Positions 61,066 through 64,000 of a DNA stretch of 64,000 nucleotides are shown in pieces. The DNA is taken from NCBI RefSeq assembly GCF_036088315.1, contig NZ_CP107996.1, positions 6,623,001 through 6,687,000 of the forward strand, in the 5' to 3' direction. The notes beneath the pieces were generated by a model. That model had not been told where the DNA came from and searched no databases. It saw only the letters and a program-made list of their open reading frames with translations. Both the position numbers and the translations under genes were made by a program. Numbering within the stretch: the first letter of the stretch is position 1; each line of letters begins with the position of its first letter. This DNA is from Streptomyces sp. NBC_00344 (GTDB lineage Bacteria > Actinomycetota > Actinomycetes > Streptomycetales > Streptomycetaceae).

Positions 61066-62121
61066 TCATACCTCGTGCTGCCGATGCCGTCGAGGCGACC
61101 GGCCGCCCGGGGACCGCGCCGCTGATGCGGGGCCTGCCGCTGCGAGATCAGCGCCCGATGGCGGGTCGGGGCCGAGTGCGTCCTCGCCGTAGAGGTCCTG
61201 CACCCAGTTGGTCTGGTAGACGGTGTCGAGGTAGCGCTCGCCGAGGTCCGGGGCGATGGCGACCGCCGTGAGCCCCCGTGTGTCGTGCCGGGCCAGCCAG
61301 CCAGCCGCGCCGCTCACCACGGTGCCGGTCGATCCGCCGAACAGGAAGCCCTGTCCGGCCATCCGCCGGCAGGCCCGGATGGTGTCCGCCTCCTCCACGC
61401 ATATCACTTCGTCGACATACGACTCGTCCAGGAGCGGCGGCCGGATGTTCATGCCCAGGCCGGGGATCATCCTGCGTCCGGGTGGTCCGCCGAATGACAC
61501 CGACCCGACGCTGTCGACAGCTATGACCCGGACCTCACGGTGCCACTGCCGGAAATAGCGTGCGCAGCCCATCAGAGTGCCGGTGGTACCCGCCCCGACG
61601 AACAGCAGGTCCAGCTGCGGGAAGGAGCGGGCGATGGCAGGCGCCGTACTGCGGTAGTGCGCTTTCCAGTTGGACGGGTTGGTGTACTGGCTGAGCCATA
61701 CGTACCGATGGTCGGAGGCACAGAGTCTGCGCACATAGGCGAGCCGTGCGCCGAGGAAGCCGCCATGCATCTTGTCATCGGCCACGATGTGCACCTGGCT
61801 GCCCAGCGCCTCCATCATCAGTCGGGTCGCCAGGTTGCAGCGGGAGTCGGTCACACAAAGGAATCGGTAGCCTTTGCTCGCCGCGATCATGCTGAGAGCC
61901 ACGCCGAGGTTTCCGGACGACGACTCGATCAGGACCGAATCCCTGGTCAGCTCTCCGTCCCGTTCGGCGGACTCCACCATCTCCCTCGCGGCCTTCAGCT
62001 TGATCGAGCCTGCGAAGTTGAAGCCCTCGCACTTGAGGAAGAGGGAGTGCCCGATGACCGACCGGAGATCGACATAGAGATCTTCTTCGTTGAAAGCGTA
62101 GGGCACGGATATGACTGACAC
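61066..62121 (-). CDS. sbnA: SbnA-like N-(2-amino-2-carboxyethyl)-L-glutamate synthase
   Basis: A 351-residue PLP enzyme of the cysteine synthase fold. The PLP lysine is Lys41 in FNFAGSIKLKAA; the phosphate-binding loops are ESSSGNLGVA near 68 and GAGTTGTLMG. SbnA joins O-phosphoserine with glutamate to form N-(1-amino-1-carboxy-2-ethyl)glutamate, the first step to L-2,3-diaminopropionate in staphyloferrin B and related pathways. GTG 62121 follows GAGGAG and removes an unrelated Pro-rich extension. It lies downstream of sbnB on the same strand after 197 bp. A plain cysteine synthase is less likely given this context. Confidence 0.87.
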   Translation of the reverse strand: MSVISVPYAFNEEDLYVDLRSVIGHSLFLKCEGFNFAGSIKLKAAREMVESAERDGELTRDSVLIESSSGNLGVALSMIAASKGYRFLCVTDSRCNLATRLMMEALGSQVHIVADDKMHGGFLGARLAYVRRLCASDHRYVWLSQYTNPSNWKAHYRSTAPAIARSFPQLDLLFVGAGTTGTLMGCARYFRQWHREVRVIAVDSVGSVSFGGPPGRRMIPGLGMNIRPPLLDESYVDEVICVEEADTIRACRRMAGQGFLFGGSTGTVVSGAAGWLARHDTRGLTAVAIAPDLGERYLDTVYQTNWVQDLYGEDALGPDPPSGADLAAAGPASAARSPGGRSPRRHRQHEV

Positions 62122-62318
62122 GGTGGGCTCCTCATCTGCGGCACCTTCGGACTGCCTGGCCGGCGGTGGCGGTGGCCTCCGCGGCTCCGGGCGCGACGGC
62201 GGTCCGAACTGGTGGGATGCGATGCTCTGTTGTGGCGTGCGGTGTGATGCGCTGAACTGTGGCGGCCGGCCGCCGGTACCGGCGCTCCCTGCCGGAGGGA
62301 GCCGGTGGCCGCAGCCGC

Positions 62319-63386
62319 TCACCCGTACCTGCGCAGTTCATGGAAGAAGCTGTCGACGACCCGCAGATCGCCCGATCGGTTCACCTCGTCGTAGACGTAC
62401 TTGCCGACCGCAAGGTCGAGCACACCGAGGCCGAACGGGGAGAAAACGGCGGTACGGTCCGCCGGCACGCTCACCCGGTCGGCCATCACATCGTCCAGCG
62501 TTCCGTGCAGGAACTCCCGGCTGCCCGTCAGCTGCTCGGTCAGCTGGGTGGAGGTGGCGGCTCGCAGACAATGCTCGATGTCGTCGACGATGTTGGTCGA
62601 GGCGAGCAGAATCTCCGGCGCGAGGTCACGCAGCGATACATGCAGTACCACCGGGTGGTGGTCGAACCAGGAGACATCACTGACATGCGGCTGCGGGGCG
62701 ACCGTGGCGAAAACCACCAGATCACTGCAGCGGATCAGCTCCTCAGGGCTGTCGTGCACGGTGATCTGCCCGGCGGCACCCGACTGTTCCAGGTACAGCC
62801 GGAAGCCGGCCGCGCTTTCGGCGGACAGGTCGTGCACGCCGATCTCGTCGAACGACCAGCCGGTGCCTTCCAGGAACGTGTGGATGTAGCGGGCGATCAG
62901 ACCTGCCCCGAAGAACCCGACGCGCGTCGGGCGAGGGCGGCCACGACTGAGCCGGTCGGCCGCCGAGGCCGCTGACGCGGCCGTCCTGGTGGCGCTGATG
63001 ATCGAGCTCTCCAGGCAGGCGAACGGATAGCCGGTGAGGTGGTCGTTGAGGATGAGCACGGCCGAGGCCCTGGGGATGCCGGATGCCACGTTCGGCGGGA
63101 AGCTGGAGATCCACTTCACTCCGTCCACCTGCGCCGTTCCGCCGATCGAGGCGGGCAGCGCGATGATCCGGGACGACGGACGGTCGGTGAAGCGCAGGAA
63201 GGAGGACGGCGGGTTCACCGACTCACCGGAGCCGTGGAGCTGATAGGTGGCCTCGACCACCTCCACGATCTCCTTTTCCCTTCCGTCCAGGGCTTTCCGG
63301 ACCTGGACTCCCGGGATCACCGCGAAGGACGGCACGGCGGGCGGTTCGGGCAGTGCCGACCGCGCTGCGGCGGGGGCGGTAGTCAT
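62319..63386 (-). CDS. sbnB: SbnB-like dehydrogenase for 2,3-diaminopropionate
   Basis: A 355-residue member of the ornithine cyclodeaminase family. Lys91 in GVKWISSFPPN is the substrate-site lysine, and the NAD Rossmann motif is GFFGAGLIAR at about 157-166. SbnB oxidatively cleaves the SbnA product to L-2,3-diaminopropionate and 2-oxoglutarate using NAD+. ATG 63386 overlaps the end of the dioxygenase gene (ATGA at 63383-63386), so the two are translated together; sbnA follows downstream. Together they supply diaminopropionate to a nonribosomal product. Confidence 0.9.
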   Translation of the reverse strand: MTTAPAAARSALPEPPAVPSFAVIPGVQVRKALDGREKEIVEVVEATYQLHGSGESVNPPSSFLRFTDRPSSRIIALPASIGGTAQVDGVKWISSFPPNVASGIPRASAVLILNDHLTGYPFACLESSIISATRTAASAASAADRLSRGRPRPTRVGFFGAGLIARYIHTFLEGTGWSFDEIGVHDLSAESAAGFRLYLEQSGAAGQITVHDSPEELIRCSDLVVFATVAPQPHVSDVSWFDHHPVVLHVSLRDLAPEILLASTNIVDDIEHCLRAATSTQLTEQLTGSREFLHGTLDDVMADRVSVPADRTAVFSPFGLGVLDLAVGKYVYDEVNRSGDLRVVDSFFHELRRYG

Positions 63387-64000
63387 GAGAATGTCACCTC
63401 ACGTGTGGGTGAGCAGTCGGTCAGCCGCACCGGATCCGCCAAGGCCACGACCACGTCGCGCGGCCCCGCGAAGGGCTCCCTGCTGTGCGCGGTACGGACG
63501 TTGTCGACCAGCAGAAGGTCACCGGCCTCCCAAGGGTGGCGGGTGGTGTTGGCTTCGTATGCCTCATTGATCAGGCGCACGACGTCCTCGGTGAGGGGGT
63601 CGCCGTTTCCGTAACGCGTATTGAACGGCAGGCCGTCGGGACCGTACTCGTCGATCAGGTACTCCCGCACCTCGGGATCCATCGTCCACTCGTTGAGAAA
63701 GGCGATCTGGTTGAACCAGCAGGGCCGGCCACTGGCCGGATGGTGGACCACTGCGCTGCGACGCTGTCCGGTGCGCAGGCCGCCGACCGGATTCCAGGTA
63801 CATTCGATGGCGTTGGCACGGCAGTAGCGCTCAACGGCTTCCGGATCACTGGTCCCGAAGGCCTGATCCAACGACGCACCGATCTCGTCGTGGTAACTGC
63901 GGGTCAGCAACCAGCCCTCCCGCGCGAACCGTTCGGTCAGGGGCGGCGGCAGGGCGTCGAGTACGGCCGTCGAGTCGGCCACTGCGGTAGCCCCGCCCTC
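63383..64000 (-). CDS. TauD/clavaminate-synthase-like dioxygenase, C-terminal part
   Basis: The frame is open to base 64000, so the N-terminus lies beyond the window; 205 codons are visible. The visible end matches Fe(II)/2-oxoglutarate dioxygenases of the clavaminate synthase/TauD group: WNPVGGLRTGQRRSAVVHHP, WFNQIAFLNEWTMDPEV, and LLLVDNVRTAHSREPFAGPR with the last metal His and the 2-oxoglutarate Arg. The HxD pair would be in the missing half. Members hydroxylate amino acids, often for nonribosomal peptides. Coupled to sbnB by ATGA, it probably works in the same pathway. Confidence 0.88.
   Translation of the reverse strand, partial: EGGATAVADSTAVLDALPPPLTERFAREGWLLTRSYHDEIGASLDQAFGTSDPEAVERYCRANAIECTWNPVGGLRTGQRRSAVVHHPASGRPCWFNQIAFLNEWTMDPEVREYLIDEYGPDGLPFNTRYGNGDPLTEDVVRLINEAYEANTTRHPWEAGDLLLVDNVRTAHSREPFAGPRDVVVALADPVRLTDCSPTREVTFS

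Noticed and set aside
59618..64000. A complete siderophore cluster in the window
   Set aside because: Only precursor genes and a possible exporter are visible; no synthetase is present inside the window.
1..64000. CRISPR arrays, tRNA or rRNA genes
   Set aside because: No regularly spaced repeats, cloverleaf-like segments or rRNA-like conserved stretches were noticed while reading both strands.

Overview
The window is from a high-GC actinomycete, almost certainly Streptomyces or a close relative. The evidence is a strong G/C bias at third codon positions, frequent GTG starts, ATGA/GTGA start-stop overlaps, and a gene content typical of the genus: PucR, MarR, TetR and XRE-MmyB regulators, SpoIIE-type phosphatases, secreted S8 and S53 peptidases, a DUF7144 protein and cytochrome bd. 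No rRNA, tRNA or CRISPR array was seen. Two transposase relics (Tn3-like at about 9.8-10.05 kb, IS5-like at 53.3-53.5 kb) and one internally deleted MFS pump (4.2-4.6 kb) are the only clear signs of past rearrangement.

Layout. 0-5.6 kb: a truncated Cys-rich protein, a SAM methyltransferase, two overlapping membrane protein genes, a PPOX-type flavoprotein, a MarR gene with its decayed MFS target, and a small secreted protein. 5.9-9.8 kb: an ABC-2 exporter pair divergent from a NarL-type two-component system. 9.8-14.5 kb: Tn3 relic, a secreted lamin-tail-like protein, a sedolisin (S53) protease, and an SDR divergent from an XRE-MmyB regulator across a near-perfect 29-bp palindrome. 14.8-20.6 kb: a compact cassette of an ATP-grasp ligase, a dikinase-like protein with swapped domain order and no PEP barrel, an MFS exporter and a convergent PAS-LuxR regulator. 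This is the best candidate for an undescribed biosynthetic system. 20.8-31.9 kb: a large S8 peptidase and a TrmB/LuxR regulator, a PucR regulator divergent from an alkylsulfatase-like MBL enzyme plus MFS porter, a GNAT enzyme and a DUF899 protein. 32.4-33.8 kb: a SnoaL-like protein and a TetR regulator sharing a palindromic operator.

34-50.6 kb is a respiratory and ion-homeostasis region: FMN glutamate-synthase-like protein, PoxB-type pyruvate:quinone oxidoreductase, cupin, DUF4267 and DUF7144 membrane proteins, SDR, type II NADH dehydrogenase, CydA, CydB, a proton antiporter with a nucleotide-binding-like tail, a GH15 enzyme, a DUF389 membrane protein and a ClC channel. NDH-2, PoxB and CydAB together could form a quinone-linked, non-proton-pumping-input electron chain used at low oxygen or under stress; this is inferred from family functions.

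50.7-59.3 kb holds a DHA2 MFS pump with an aldo/keto reductase, two SpoIIE-type phosphatases, a 5'-nucleotidase family protein and a tightly coupled pair of unrecognised genes. The right edge (61-64 kb, minus strand) is an operon of a TauD/clavaminate-synthase-like dioxygenase, SbnB and SbnA. SbnA and SbnB make L-2,3-diaminopropionate, so a nonribosomal peptide or siderophore cluster probably begins or continues beyond base 64000. The MFS gene at 59.6-61.0 kb may be its exporter.
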